From NCBI GenBank assembly GCA_022800755.1, contig JAAWQX010000010.1, positions 1 to 64,000 on the forward strand: a stretch of 64,000 nt of DNA, read 5' to 3'. The stretch's first letter is position 1; the number at the start of each line of letters is the position of its first letter. Position numbers and translations under genes: made by a program. This document shows positions 50,366 to 58,195 of the stretch, one piece after another. Origin of the DNA: Oscillospiraceae bacterium. GTDB lineage: Bacteria > Bacillota > Clostridia > Oscillospirales > Oscillospiraceae. The notes under the pieces were generated by a model that was not told the origin of the DNA, did no database searches, and saw nothing but the letters and a program-made list of their open reading frames with translations.

Positions 50366-51075
50366 CAGACCAGCCCTGGTACTGTGTACGGCAGCGGGCG
50401 GGACCGCTGGTTAAGGAGTGCCGCGCGATCCGACCTCGGTTGTCCAAGTATGATACGCCGTATGAGCGTCGCGAGAAAAACATGATCTTATACCCAAATC
50501 GTGACAGCTCCGTGTGCCGATCCAATGTTGACCGTCTGGAACTCCGGCTGGCGCTGTTTGGCAATGAGGGGCGGATATATACGCTGACGTTTGCGGATGA
50601 GCCCGCACGGTTTGCTGACTGCCGGAAACTCTGGCGGGCGTACCTCCGCAAGTTGCAGCGTAAGCGTGGACAGGGCTTTGACTATATCTATCTCATTGAG
50701 GGCCAGCACGGTGATCACCGCTACCATATCCACTTTGCGGCGCGGGACTCAGACTTCGACAAGGCGGACATCCGCCGATTATGGACTTACGGTACTGTGG
50801 ACGATGAGCCGCTGATCCTGCATGATATGGATACATACCGCCGCACGGCCAAGTATTGGTGCAAAGAGGCAAACGACGGTGTGCGTCTTCCGGTGGGGGC
50901 GCACACTTGGGTACCGTCCATGTCCATCACAGCGCAGCTGCCGGAGCCGGAGATATTCCGCAGCGACACCGGCGCGATCAACATTCCGCCGGGCGTCCGG
51001 GTCAGCGGAAAATCCCAAACGGAAAACAGCTTTGGTGCCTACAATTACGCATGGTATATTGAGGCAGAAAAATAG
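50362..51075 (+). CDS. HUH-type replication-initiator-like protein
   Basis: The ATG at 50362 follows GAAGGGGGGACAAC and overlaps the Lar-like stop. The 237-residue protein has IYLIEGQHGDHRYHIHFAAR, containing the HIH (HUH) metal-binding motif, then ADIRRLWTYGTV and TYRRTAKYWCKEAND, where Y and K fit the YxxK-like catalytic motif of single-stranded-DNA nicking Rep proteins. This resembles rolling-circle initiators of phages and plasmids. In a DnaB-based myovirus its role is unclear. The assignment rests on motifs only. Confidence 0.65.
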   Translation: MTDQPWYCVRQRAGPLVKECRAIRPRLSKYDTPYERREKNMILYPNRDSSVCRSNVDRLELRLALFGNEGRIYTLTFADEPARFADCRKLWRAYLRKLQRKRGQGFDYIYLIEGQHGDHRYHIHFAARDSDFDKADIRRLWTYGTVDDEPLILHDMDTYRRTAKYWCKEANDGVRLPVGAHTWVPSMSITAQLPEPEIFRSDTGAINIPPGVRVSGKSQTENSFGAYNYAWYIEAEK

Positions 51076-51152
51076 ACCTATATTAAATCTGAAATCAATC
51101 TTGAAACATAGTTGAATAAGTCGGACAAATTAAAGAAAGTTGGTGATTTGCA

Positions 51153-51332
51153 TTGCAATCGACCCCAAAATCTGATAAACTGGTCACAAAGGACGGATGG
51201 GTGTTATGCCCGAGTTGCTCCGCCATGAAGCTGCTACGGCTTCCGCCTGACGGCAAAGTGAAAGGCTATGCCTATTGCCGCCACTGCAAGCGAGAGCAGT
51301 ACCTGAATATCGACTTGAGCCTGAGCCAATGA
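51153..51332 (+). CDS. Small zinc-ribbon protein (59 aa)
   Basis: A TTG at 51153 starts a frame reading LQSTPKSDKLVTKDGWVLCP then SCSAMKLLRLPPDGKVKGYA and YCRHCKREQYLNIDLSLSQ, with two CxxC pairs like Com/cysteine-rich KTR-type phage proteins (CPxC...CxxC...). The ribosome site is weak (GTTGGTG). The cysteine pattern is the main evidence. The 75 bp between the HUH gene and this one hold nothing recognisable. Confidence 0.6.
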   Translation: MQSTPKSDKLVTKDGWVLCPSCSAMKLLRLPPDGKVKGYAYCRHCKREQYLNIDLSLSQ

Positions 51333-51409
51333 GCCTGAGCCACATGATCTGCAAGATGCAGACGTGTCGCTCGGGCATTTTCTTTTTGCCCACATGGAGG
51401 TGATAGCCC

Positions 51410-51772
51410 ATGGCGCAAAAGCCATTACGCCCGTGCAAGCATCCAGGTTGCCCGGAACTGACCCGGGAGGGGTGGTGTCAGGCGCACAAGCCAAAGCATC
51501 AGCGTCGGGAGAGCGCAGCGTACCACGGCTGGTACAATCTGCCGGTGTGGACGCAGGATCTACGGCCCGCCCAGCTTTTGCGGGAACCGTTCTGCCGGGA
51601 ATGTGCGCGGCAGGGCATCCGCACTTGGGCCATGGTGGTGGATCACGTCAAGCCCCATCGGGGTGACTGGTTGCTGTTTGTCGATCCCGGCAATCACCAG
51701 AGCCTGTGTAAGCGATGCCATGATCGCAAAACGGCGCTGGAACAGGCCGAAAAACGACGGAAAAACGGGTGA
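51410..51772 (+). CDS. HNH endonuclease
   Basis: The 120-residue protein has two zinc-binding CxxC pairs (FCRECARQG, CKRCHDRK) around the HNH core WAMVVDHVKPHRGD...DPGNHQSLCKRCHD. Phage HNH proteins beside terminase genes work with the terminase in cutting DNA at cos ends. ATGGAGGTGATAGCCC precedes the ATG. It lies just left of the candidate cos site and the small terminase, the standard HK97-like order. Confidence 0.9.
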   Translation: MAQKPLRPCKHPGCPELTREGWCQAHKPKHQRRESAAYHGWYNLPVWTQDLRPAQLLREPFCRECARQGIRTWAMVVDHVKPHRGDWLLFVDPGNHQSLCKRCHDRKTALEQAEKRRKNG

Positions 51773-51849
51773 GCGTACTGCGGCGAATCTACGTCCGCAC
51801 ACCGGCGCATGTGCGCTGGTACGGCCATGTGTGCGGCTGCGTGCGCAGG

Positions 51850-51900
51850 GCATCCCGCAGGGATGCAGACCCCACCCCCCGGGGTCAAAAAGTTTTGCGA
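51850..51900. other. Candidate cos (cohesive end) region
   Basis: GCATCCC-GCA-GGGATGC (51850-51866) and GACCCC (51868-51873) with GGGGTC (51881-51886) around ACCCCCC form two adjacent inverted repeats in the gene-free gap between HNH and small terminase, followed by AAAAAGTTTTGCGAG. CCCCCCGGGGTC-like sequences at this place are typical of cos sites in related phages. The nick positions are not determinable here. Confidence 0.45.
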
Positions 51901-51971
51901 GAGGTGACTGGATACCCTGTAGCCTCTCGGATGTGAGAAAATTTCCCCAAACGGGAAAATGAGGTGAGCGC

Positions 51972-52481
51972 ATGTCAAGGTCTCCCAAGACACTGGCTGC
52001 CATGAATAAGAATCTGACCGATGTTGAGCGTGCCGCCCGGACACAGGCAGAGAGCGAAATCTTGCCGGAGCGGGAGGAAGTCCGCTTGGTCCCGCCGGCG
52101 CTCATGACAGGCGACGCGAAGGCCGGAAAATATTGGAAGAATATTATCTCTCGCATGGACGGCTATGCCATCCTGGACGATTTGGACAGCGATACACTGG
52201 GCATCTACTGCTCCATGTTGTCTCGGTATGAGACATTATCCAAGGATATGCAATCCACCCGGCGGAAACTCGCAAAAGTCACTGATGACGCTGATGTACT
52301 GGAAATCCTGCTGGGGAAGCTGGACAGCATCAACAGCAAGCTCCAGCGGATGGAAAGCAATATCCTGCAATATGCTGACAAACTGGGTTTGACCCCATCC
52401 GGTCGTGTGCGCCTGGCGCAGAAACGTGCCGAGAAGCTGGCGGCACAGATTGACCCTGATGGTGATTTATTCGGGGATTAG
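51972..52481 (+). CDS. Phage terminase small subunit (P27 family), copy 1
   Basis: The 169-residue protein has AGKYWKNIISRMDGYAILDD, LGIYCSMLSRYETL and the tail YADKLGLTPSGRVRLAQKRA...DLFGD that characterise P27-type small terminases, which recognise the packaging site. GAGGTGAGCGC precedes the ATG. It follows HNH and the cos candidate, the expected order. A second, divergent P27-type gene lies 1.25 kb downstream. Confidence 0.82.
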   Translation: MSRSPKTLAAMNKNLTDVERAARTQAESEILPEREEVRLVPPALMTGDAKAGKYWKNIISRMDGYAILDDLDSDTLGIYCSMLSRYETLSKDMQSTRRKLAKVTDDADVLEILLGKLDSINSKLQRMESNILQYADKLGLTPSGRVRLAQKRAEKLAAQIDPDGDLFGD

Positions 52482-52493
52482 AGAGGAGTGAAT

Positions 52494-53741
52494 ATGCAGA
52501 CAACTACAAAATTAGAGCTGAGACCCATATCGGAACTGATACCCTATGCGAGAAACGCAAGGGTTCATAGCGACGATCAGATCAGGCAGCTGCGTGCCAG
52601 CTTGCGAGAGTTTGGCTTTGTGGCGCCGGTCCTGATCGATATGCATAACAACATCATTTCTGGCCACGGACGCATTCTGGCCGCCGAAGCAGAGGGCGTG
52701 GAGCAAGCGCCATGCGTATTGGTGGAACATTTGACGGATACCCAGCGCCGCGCGTATATCCTTGCGGACAACCGTTTGGCAGAACAGGCAAGCTGGGACG
52801 AAGAGTTAGTCAGGATCGAATTACAAGAACTCCAGGACGCCGGCATTGACATTACCATTACTGGGTTTACCGCTGATGATGTCAAATTGGAGGATGCGGT
52901 TGACCCTGTGGATGATGCCTATGAACCTAAATTGCCGGTAGATCCTCGAAGTGAGAGCGGGCAGATCTATCAATTAGGCAGACATCGGTTGATGTGTGGT
53001 GATGCAACAGTCCCCGCAGATCTATCTGCATTGATGGACGGACAGCAGGCCCACCTACTGTTAACTGACCCACCGTACAACGTGGATTACACCGGGACGA
53101 ATGGCAAGAAGCTGGAAAATGATGCTTTGTCAGATGAGGACTATTTTGATTTTTTGCGCCGGGCGTTCGAGGGCGGTTTTCAGCATTTGGAGCCGGGAGC
53201 GTCTTATTACATCTGGCACGCAGATGGTGATCCCGGCAGAATCGTGCGAAATGCATTGCATGACGTTGGAATTTATGTGCGTCAGTGCCTGATTTGGGTC
53301 AAGCAGCGGGGAATTTTGAGCCGCCAGGACTACCACTGGCAGCATGAGCCCTGTTTACATGGACAGACTGGAGCATTAGTCTGCGGCGATACATGGGATG
53401 CACACGAATCTTGCCTGTATGGGTGGAAGGATGGGAAAGCCCACCTGTGGTGTAGCGATCGTAAGCAGACCACAGTATTGGAATTTGATGCTCCCGCTAA
53501 GAGTGCAGATCATCCCACGATGAAGCCGGTCCCACTATTTGCGTATCAAATCGTCAATTCCACCAGGCCTGACGCGGCGGTGTTGGATATTTTCGCGGGG
53601 AGCGGGACAACGGCAATTGCTTGCGAACAGGTAGGCCGCGTCGCCTATCTGATGGAGGCAGACCCACGATACGTAGATGTCATTATCGACCGTTGGGAGC
53701 AATTCACCGGGCAAAAGGCGGTGCTGCTGAATGCCACGTAA
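52494..53741 (+). CDS. ParB-nuclease-domain / DNA methyltransferase fusion (N6-adenine or N4-cytosine type)
   Basis: The ATG at 52494 follows GAGAGGAGT; an in-frame GTG two codons earlier is less likely. In 415 residues, about 1-110 form a ParB-like domain (LIPYARNARVHSDDQIRQLR, IISGHGRILAA, VLVEHLTD, ADNRLAEQASWDEE), and 150-415 a beta-class methyltransferase with catalytic LLTDPPYNVDYTG (near 192) and SAM-binding DIFAGSGTTAIACEQ (near 368). Such fusions are common in phages and may protect packaged DNA from restriction. It sits inside the terminase module and overlaps the second small terminase by 11 bp. Confidence 0.88.
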   Translation: MQTTTKLELRPISELIPYARNARVHSDDQIRQLRASLREFGFVAPVLIDMHNNIISGHGRILAAEAEGVEQAPCVLVEHLTDTQRRAYILADNRLAEQASWDEELVRIELQELQDAGIDITITGFTADDVKLEDAVDPVDDAYEPKLPVDPRSESGQIYQLGRHRLMCGDATVPADLSALMDGQQAHLLLTDPPYNVDYTGTNGKKLENDALSDEDYFDFLRRAFEGGFQHLEPGASYYIWHADGDPGRIVRNALHDVGIYVRQCLIWVKQRGILSRQDYHWQHEPCLHGQTGALVCGDTWDAHESCLYGWKDGKAHLWCSDRKQTTVLEFDAPAKSADHPTMKPVPLFAYQIVNSTRPDAAVLDIFAGSGTTAIACEQVGRVAYLMEADPRYVDVIIDRWEQFTGQKAVLLNAT

Positions 53742-54204
53742 ACGCCAGCCAACTGCGGTATTGCGTGCCAATGGCAGCCGGCATTATACCAAGGCGCAAT
53801 TGGCCGAACGTGAGGCGATGGAACTCAAGGCACCAAAAACCGACGCACTGATGCCACCCGCTTATTTATCCGAGCAACTGTCGATGGAGTTTGCAAAATT
53901 GGCGCCAATATTGATCCAAATGGGTGTGCTGTCATCTGTGGATGGCGATGGTCTTGCGATGTATTTAATCGCCAAGCAGAGCTATTTGCGTGCAACGAAA
54001 AAATTCACAGATGCGCTCAATCGTGGTGACACAGATGGAGCAAGCAAGTGGTCTGCGATTCAAGACCGTTGTTTCCGGCAATGTCGTGCAGCCGGTATGG
54101 ATTTGGGCCTTACGGTCTCGAGCCGGTGCAATTTGGTAATTCCAAATGGCGCTACCGCTGTGGACCTGTCAGGAGAGGAGGCGGACCTCTTTGGCGAAGG
54201 CTAA
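53731..54204 (+). CDS. Phage terminase small subunit (P27 family), copy 2
   Basis: The 157-residue protein has the P27 pattern: KRQPTAVLRANGSRHYTKAQ, MPPAYLSEQLSMEFAKLAPI, GDGLAMYLIAKQSYLRATKK, CRAAGMDLGLTVSSRCNLV and the tail EEADLFGEG. It is clearly distinct from the first copy but shares the DLFG ending and the GLT-SxR helix. It directly overlaps the large terminase gene, so this copy is probably the partner used with it. The start overlaps the methyltransferase end. Confidence 0.78.
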   Translation: MPRKRQPTAVLRANGSRHYTKAQLAEREAMELKAPKTDALMPPAYLSEQLSMEFAKLAPILIQMGVLSSVDGDGLAMYLIAKQSYLRATKKFTDALNRGDTDGASKWSAIQDRCFRQCRAAGMDLGLTVSSRCNLVIPNGATAVDLSGEEADLFGEG

Positions 54205-56005
54205 AACGGGCCGTCGGCCCTGCGGTTTGCACCACCCGGCTGCGGTGTACGCCAAGCAAGTGGTTTACGGTAAGCTACGGCCCATGTGCTGCAAGTATGA
54301 GATCCTGGCCTGTGAGCGGTTTTTGAAAGATTTGGAGCGACAGGGGACGGAGGATTTTCCCTATGTGTTTGACACCACCCGGGCGGACCGCATTATCCGC
54401 TGGTTCGGGCAGTGTATCCAGGTGCGGGGCGTGGAGCAGGCGCGGGCAATCGAATTGCAGCCGTGGCAGGTGTTTGACCTGTCCAATGTGTATGGATTTG
54501 TCCACAAGGACACCGGGGCGCGGCGCTTTTCCCGCACGTACAACAAGCGGGCGCGGGGCAATTTTAAAAGCACGGAAAAGTCCGGGCAGGCGCTTTATCA
54601 CATGTGCGGCGACGCCATGTATCCGCCGTACCATCCGGAACTGGCGGTATTTGAGTTGGAACCGGAGGTGGAGTGCGCGGCGGTGGACCGGGGACAGGCC
54701 ATGCGGGTGTTTGGGGACGCGAAGAAGATCGCGGCGGCCAGTCCGAATATTGCCAAGCGGCTGATTATTCCTAAGTCCAACCCGGTGGTACACCGTACCC
54801 GGGGCGGGTATATGCGGGCGCTGTCCAAGGACACGAAAAACAAGGATTCTGGCGCGCCATCATTTTTTGTCGTAGACGAATACCACGCGCACCCTACGTC
54901 CGATATCTACGACATCGGGCTGAACTCCTTCGGCAAGCGGCCCCAGGCGCTGCTGGACGTGATCACCACCGCCGGGGACGACGCGCAGAGCAAGCCCTGC
55001 TACATCGAGGAAACCTACGCAAAGCACGTTTTGGACGGCGATGTGCGGGATGAGACCTACTTTGTGATGATCCGGGAACTGGACCCGGGGGACGATCCCC
55101 ATGACCGGGGCAACTGGCGCAAGGCCAATCCCTGCCTGCGGTATCCCAACGAATACAGCGGTTATCTGCTGGACCAGATCGAGACGGAGTATACCGCCGC
55201 TTATGGGTCCAACGATCCCACCAAGATACGCCAATTTCTCACCCGGCGCATGTGCCTGTGGCAGACCGGCAGCGTCAACCGCTATCTGGATGAGCGGTGC
55301 ATGGCGCTGGCGAAGGCGGCGCAGGTATCCCGGGCGGAGTTCGCGGCGCTGACCGACGGGCTGGACTGCTGGTGCGGGTTTGACCTGGGCAAGCGCATTG
55401 ACCTAAGCGGTGCAGGGGCGGTGTTTCTGCTGGCGGACGGACGGGTGGCGGTCAAGGCCCACGGATTTATGCCGGAAAACCGGGCGGCGGAGCATGAGCG
55501 CAGTGACCGGGTGCCATATGTAGCATGGGCCAAGGATGGCTATTGCACGCTGACCCCCGGCGACGTGACGGACAACAGTTATGTGGATAACTGGATCAGC
55601 GCTGGGGAGCGGGAACACCGCTGGAAGGTGCTGGAGGTGGACTACGACGGACACAACGCCACGGATTTGGCCATCAAGATGTGCCAGGAACGGAACAACG
55701 ATGATTTTTGCGTGGAGATATCCCAAACCTGCGCCGGACAAAATCTGGCGGTCAAAGGCTTCCGGGAACTGCTGCTGGCCGGGCGCATCGTGCTGGAGGA
55801 AAATCCACTGGTGATCCGGTGCCTGGCGAACGCCGTGGAGATCCAGAACAACTACGGCGATATCAAGCTCAGTAAAAAGCACAAGGACGATACCGAGCGC
55901 ATCGACCCGGTGGCGGCGGTGATGAACGCTTTGGGCCGTGCGCTGGTACGAAGAGATAATCCCACGCTGGCGGACAGCATTGCCGCCGGTACATGGGGCT
56001 TGTGA
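54191..56005 (+). CDS. Phage terminase large subunit
   Basis: I choose the TTG at 54191 because GAGGAGG lies about 10 bp upstream. The 604-residue protein has the ATPase part with KRARGNFKSTEKSGQALYHM (Walker A-like), PSFFVVDEYHAHPT (Walker B), VITTAGDDAQS (coupling motif) and the nuclease part with CGFDLGKRIDLSGAGAVF, VDYDGHNATDLAIKM and RIDPVAAVMNALG acidic residues. It pumps and cuts phage DNA into the procapsid. Terminase_1/HK97-like type. The overlap with the small subunit is 14 bp. Confidence 0.94.
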   Translation: MAKAKTGRRPCGLHHPAAVYAKQVVYGKLRPMCCKYEILACERFLKDLERQGTEDFPYVFDTTRADRIIRWFGQCIQVRGVEQARAIELQPWQVFDLSNVYGFVHKDTGARRFSRTYNKRARGNFKSTEKSGQALYHMCGDAMYPPYHPELAVFELEPEVECAAVDRGQAMRVFGDAKKIAAASPNIAKRLIIPKSNPVVHRTRGGYMRALSKDTKNKDSGAPSFFVVDEYHAHPTSDIYDIGLNSFGKRPQALLDVITTAGDDAQSKPCYIEETYAKHVLDGDVRDETYFVMIRELDPGDDPHDRGNWRKANPCLRYPNEYSGYLLDQIETEYTAAYGSNDPTKIRQFLTRRMCLWQTGSVNRYLDERCMALAKAAQVSRAEFAALTDGLDCWCGFDLGKRIDLSGAGAVFLLADGRVAVKAHGFMPENRAAEHERSDRVPYVAWAKDGYCTLTPGDVTDNSYVDNWISAGEREHRWKVLEVDYDGHNATDLAIKMCQERNNDDFCVEISQTCAGQNLAVKGFRELLLAGRIVLEENPLVIRCLANAVEIQNNYGDIKLSKKHKDDTERIDPVAAVMNALGRALVRRDNPTLADSIAAGTWGL

Positions 56006-56006
56006 T

Positions 56007-56023
56007 GTGCCCAAACTGGGCAC
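56007..56023 (+). repeat. Prophage palindrome, copy 5
   Basis: GTGCCCAAACTGGGCAC, a hairpin with a 7-bp stem and AAC loop, begins 2 bp after the terminase stop and ends 14 bp before the next ATG, just upstream of GGGAGGAG. Its centre differs from the other copies. Confidence 0.75.
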
Positions 56024-56037
56024 AGGGAGGAGAAAAC

Positions 56038-56235
56038 ATGAACGGACAAAACAAACAGAGGGACCGCCCCGGCTTTTGGGGACGTTGGGGTGCAGATGTG
56101 CTTTTGGTGGTTGGCGCTGCTGTGGTCGCTGCCGGGATCGCCATGATCTACGTGCCGGCCGGTGTGATTGCCGGCGGTGTGGCTTGTATCGCCGGCGGGG
56201 TTCTGACGGCGCTGGATGGAGGTGATGCATCGTGA
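56038..56235 (+). CDS. Small phage membrane protein
   Basis: The ATG at 56038 follows GGGAGGAGAAAAC. Of 65 residues, about 20-60 form two hydrophobic helices (ADVLLVVGAAVVAAGIAMIY, VPAGVIAGGVACIAGGVLTA). Short two-helix proteins between terminase and portal are frequent in Clostridial phages; a holin-like role is possible but unproved. Its stop overlaps the portal start (GTGA). Confidence 0.65.
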   Translation: MNGQNKQRDRPGFWGRWGADVLLVVGAAVVAAGIAMIYVPAGVIAGGVACIAGGVLTALDGGDAS

Positions 56236-57518
56236 GCATTTCCGGTGCGATCCGCAAAAGCGGCGGTACGCAGGGCGCGGCGCTGAGCTTGAGCAGTACC
56301 AGAGGTTGGTCAGACGGTTGGCTCAACGCGGATAATGTGTCTCTGAGCACGGAAAAGGCCATGAAGGTGAGTACCGTATCCCGGTGTGTGGATCTGCGCT
56401 CCGACATCATTGCCATGCTGCCGGTATACATTATGGACGAAGCAAGTAAAAAACGCTTGCCGGGGCATCGGCTGCGCAATGTGTTGTGCGAGCGGGCAAA
56501 CGAGGCAATGAGCCGGTTTGACTATGAAAAGCTGATGCAGGTCAATCTTGATCTCACCGGCAACGCATACGCCTGGATCGTGCGCGATCCGCACAATGCC
56601 GGGGTGGTGGAGTTGATCCCATTATTGACGAGCCATGTGACGCCGTATGTCGATCAGAGCGGCGCATTGTGGTACGTGTACACCAATCCCCGGACCGGGG
56701 AGATGACCAGGCTGTGGCCGGAGGATGTCCTCCATTACAAGTCATACAGCAAGGACGGGATCAACGGCATATCGGTGCTGTCCCGGGCAGCAATGGCGAT
56801 CTCAACGGGCTATGATGCCCAGCGGTACCAGCGGGCGTTGTACCAAAACGGCGGCCGGCCCTCTGGTGTGCTGGAAGCGGGTACCGATCTCGGCGGCATG
56901 ACGACGGTTAAAAAGGCCGATGGAACGACGGAGGAAATTTCCCAGCGGGAGTACATCCGCCGGGAATGGGACCGGGTGCAAAGCGGGCCGGGAAATGGAT
57001 TCCGCACCGCGGTACTGGACCATGGCCTGAAATATACGCCGATCTCCATGAGCAACAGCGACGCCCAGTTTGTGGAGTCCGAGGAATACCGGGTGGCGGA
57101 TATCGCCAGGTTTTTCGGCACGCCGCTGTATCTGCTGAACGCGGGCAAGCAGGCGTACAGCTCCAACGAACAAAACAGCCTGGATTTTGTCAAGTATACC
57201 CTGATGCCCTTGCTGATCGCCAGAGAGCAGGAAGACAGCTACAAGCTGTTGCTGCCGGGCGAACGGGAAAAGGGACTGCGGATCAAGCGGGAGGTCAAGG
57301 GCCTGCTGCGGGGCGATTCCGCGGCGCAGGCGGCATGGTACAGAACGATGCGGGAGTTGGGCGTTTATGCGCCCAATGAGATTCGAGCTTTGGAGGATCT
57401 GAAAGACGTACCCGGCGGCGATACCCGGTACGCCAGCTTGAATTACATCCCGCTAGAACTCTTCGCTGAACTGAGCGTCCTGCGGGCACAAAACAAACAA
57501 GGAGGCGAGAAGGATTAA
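56232..57518 (+). CDS. Phage portal protein (HK97 family)
   Basis: Starts at GTG 56232 with GATGGAGGTG upstream. The 428-residue protein has STEKAMKVSTVSRCVDLRSD, LMQVNLDLTGNAYAWIVRD, VLHYKSYSKDGINGISVLS, RYQRALYQNGGRPSGVLEAG and ADIARFFGTPLYLLNAG, all typical of HK97-type portals. Twelve copies form the DNA entry ring of the capsid. It lies at the standard position before the prohead protease. Confidence 0.95.
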   Translation: MSISGAIRKSGGTQGAALSLSSTRGWSDGWLNADNVSLSTEKAMKVSTVSRCVDLRSDIIAMLPVYIMDEASKKRLPGHRLRNVLCERANEAMSRFDYEKLMQVNLDLTGNAYAWIVRDPHNAGVVELIPLLTSHVTPYVDQSGALWYVYTNPRTGEMTRLWPEDVLHYKSYSKDGINGISVLSRAAMAISTGYDAQRYQRALYQNGGRPSGVLEAGTDLGGMTTVKKADGTTEEISQREYIRREWDRVQSGPGNGFRTAVLDHGLKYTPISMSNSDAQFVESEEYRVADIARFFGTPLYLLNAGKQAYSSNEQNSLDFVKYTLMPLLIAREQEDSYKLLLPGEREKGLRIKREVKGLLRGDSAAQAAWYRTMRELGVYAPNEIRALEDLKDVPGGDTRYASLNYIPLELFAELSVLRAQNKQGGEKD

Positions 57519-58194
57519 CACGATTTGTAAATCTGCCGTCATTGAGCGGGCGGCAGAATTGGATGACGCGGAATTGGCGCTCATCAACCAGCAAACGCTG
57601 CGGCCAATGGCCGCAGACGAGGTTTACACGTTCCGGCTGGCGGCTTGCGGAAACCTGATCGACCGGGATTTCGAGCGGTTTACGGAGAAGACATTAGAGC
57701 AGTTTGCGACCATGTTTGTGGGATGCACGGTGCTCAGAGACCACCAGTGGCTTGCCGGGGCGCAGACAGCCCGGGTCTACGCCGCAAGCGTAGAGGGTGA
57801 CGGCGAGGTCAAGCATCTGGTGCTGCGGTGCTATATGCCCCGCACGGCGGAGACCGCGCCGGTCATCGCGGCGCTGGACAGCGGCATCATGCGGGAATGC
57901 AGCGTAGGCGTCGCAGTACGGCACGCGTATTGCTCTATTTGTGGTGCTGACCAGACGGAAACTGTGTGCAGCCATTACCCCGGCCGGGAGTACGACGGCC
58001 AGGTCTGCCACTTTGATCTGGACGACGCGGCGGACGCCTATGAGGTATCGCTCGTAGCTGTCCCGGCCCAGCCGGACGCTGGGGTAGTGAAATCCAAACG
58101 GTACGGCGGCGAAGAGCCGCAGGCGGAAGAAGACGATCAAGAATGCCGGCGCAGAAAGATTGCGCTGGAGAGACAAAGATACGGAGGGATGTAA
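57514..58194 (+). CDS. HK97-type prohead protease, apparent ATT start
   Basis: The protein reads INTICKSAVIERAAELDDAE then TFRLAACGNLIDRDFERFTE, TVLRDHQW (catalytic histidine), IMRECSVGVAV (catalytic serine) and YEVSLVAVPAQP. Homologues I recall begin with a FxTKAAV-like segment before the EELALIN helix, matching the residues encoded before the first TTG at 57559. The only codon correctly spaced from AAGGAGGCGAGAAGG is ATT at 57514, overlapping the portal stop. The product would be 226 residues. It trims the capsid delta domain. A CSICG/CSHYPG pair is a possible zinc insert. Confidence 0.82.
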   Translation: MNTICKSAVIERAAELDDAELALINQQTLRPMAADEVYTFRLAACGNLIDRDFERFTEKTLEQFATMFVGCTVLRDHQWLAGAQTARVYAASVEGDGEVKHLVLRCYMPRTAETAPVIAALDSGIMRECSVGVAVRHAYCSICGADQTETVCSHYPGREYDGQVCHFDLDDAADAYEVSLVAVPAQPDAGVVKSKRYGGEEPQAEEDDQECRRRKIALERQRYGGM

Positions 58195-58195
58195 C

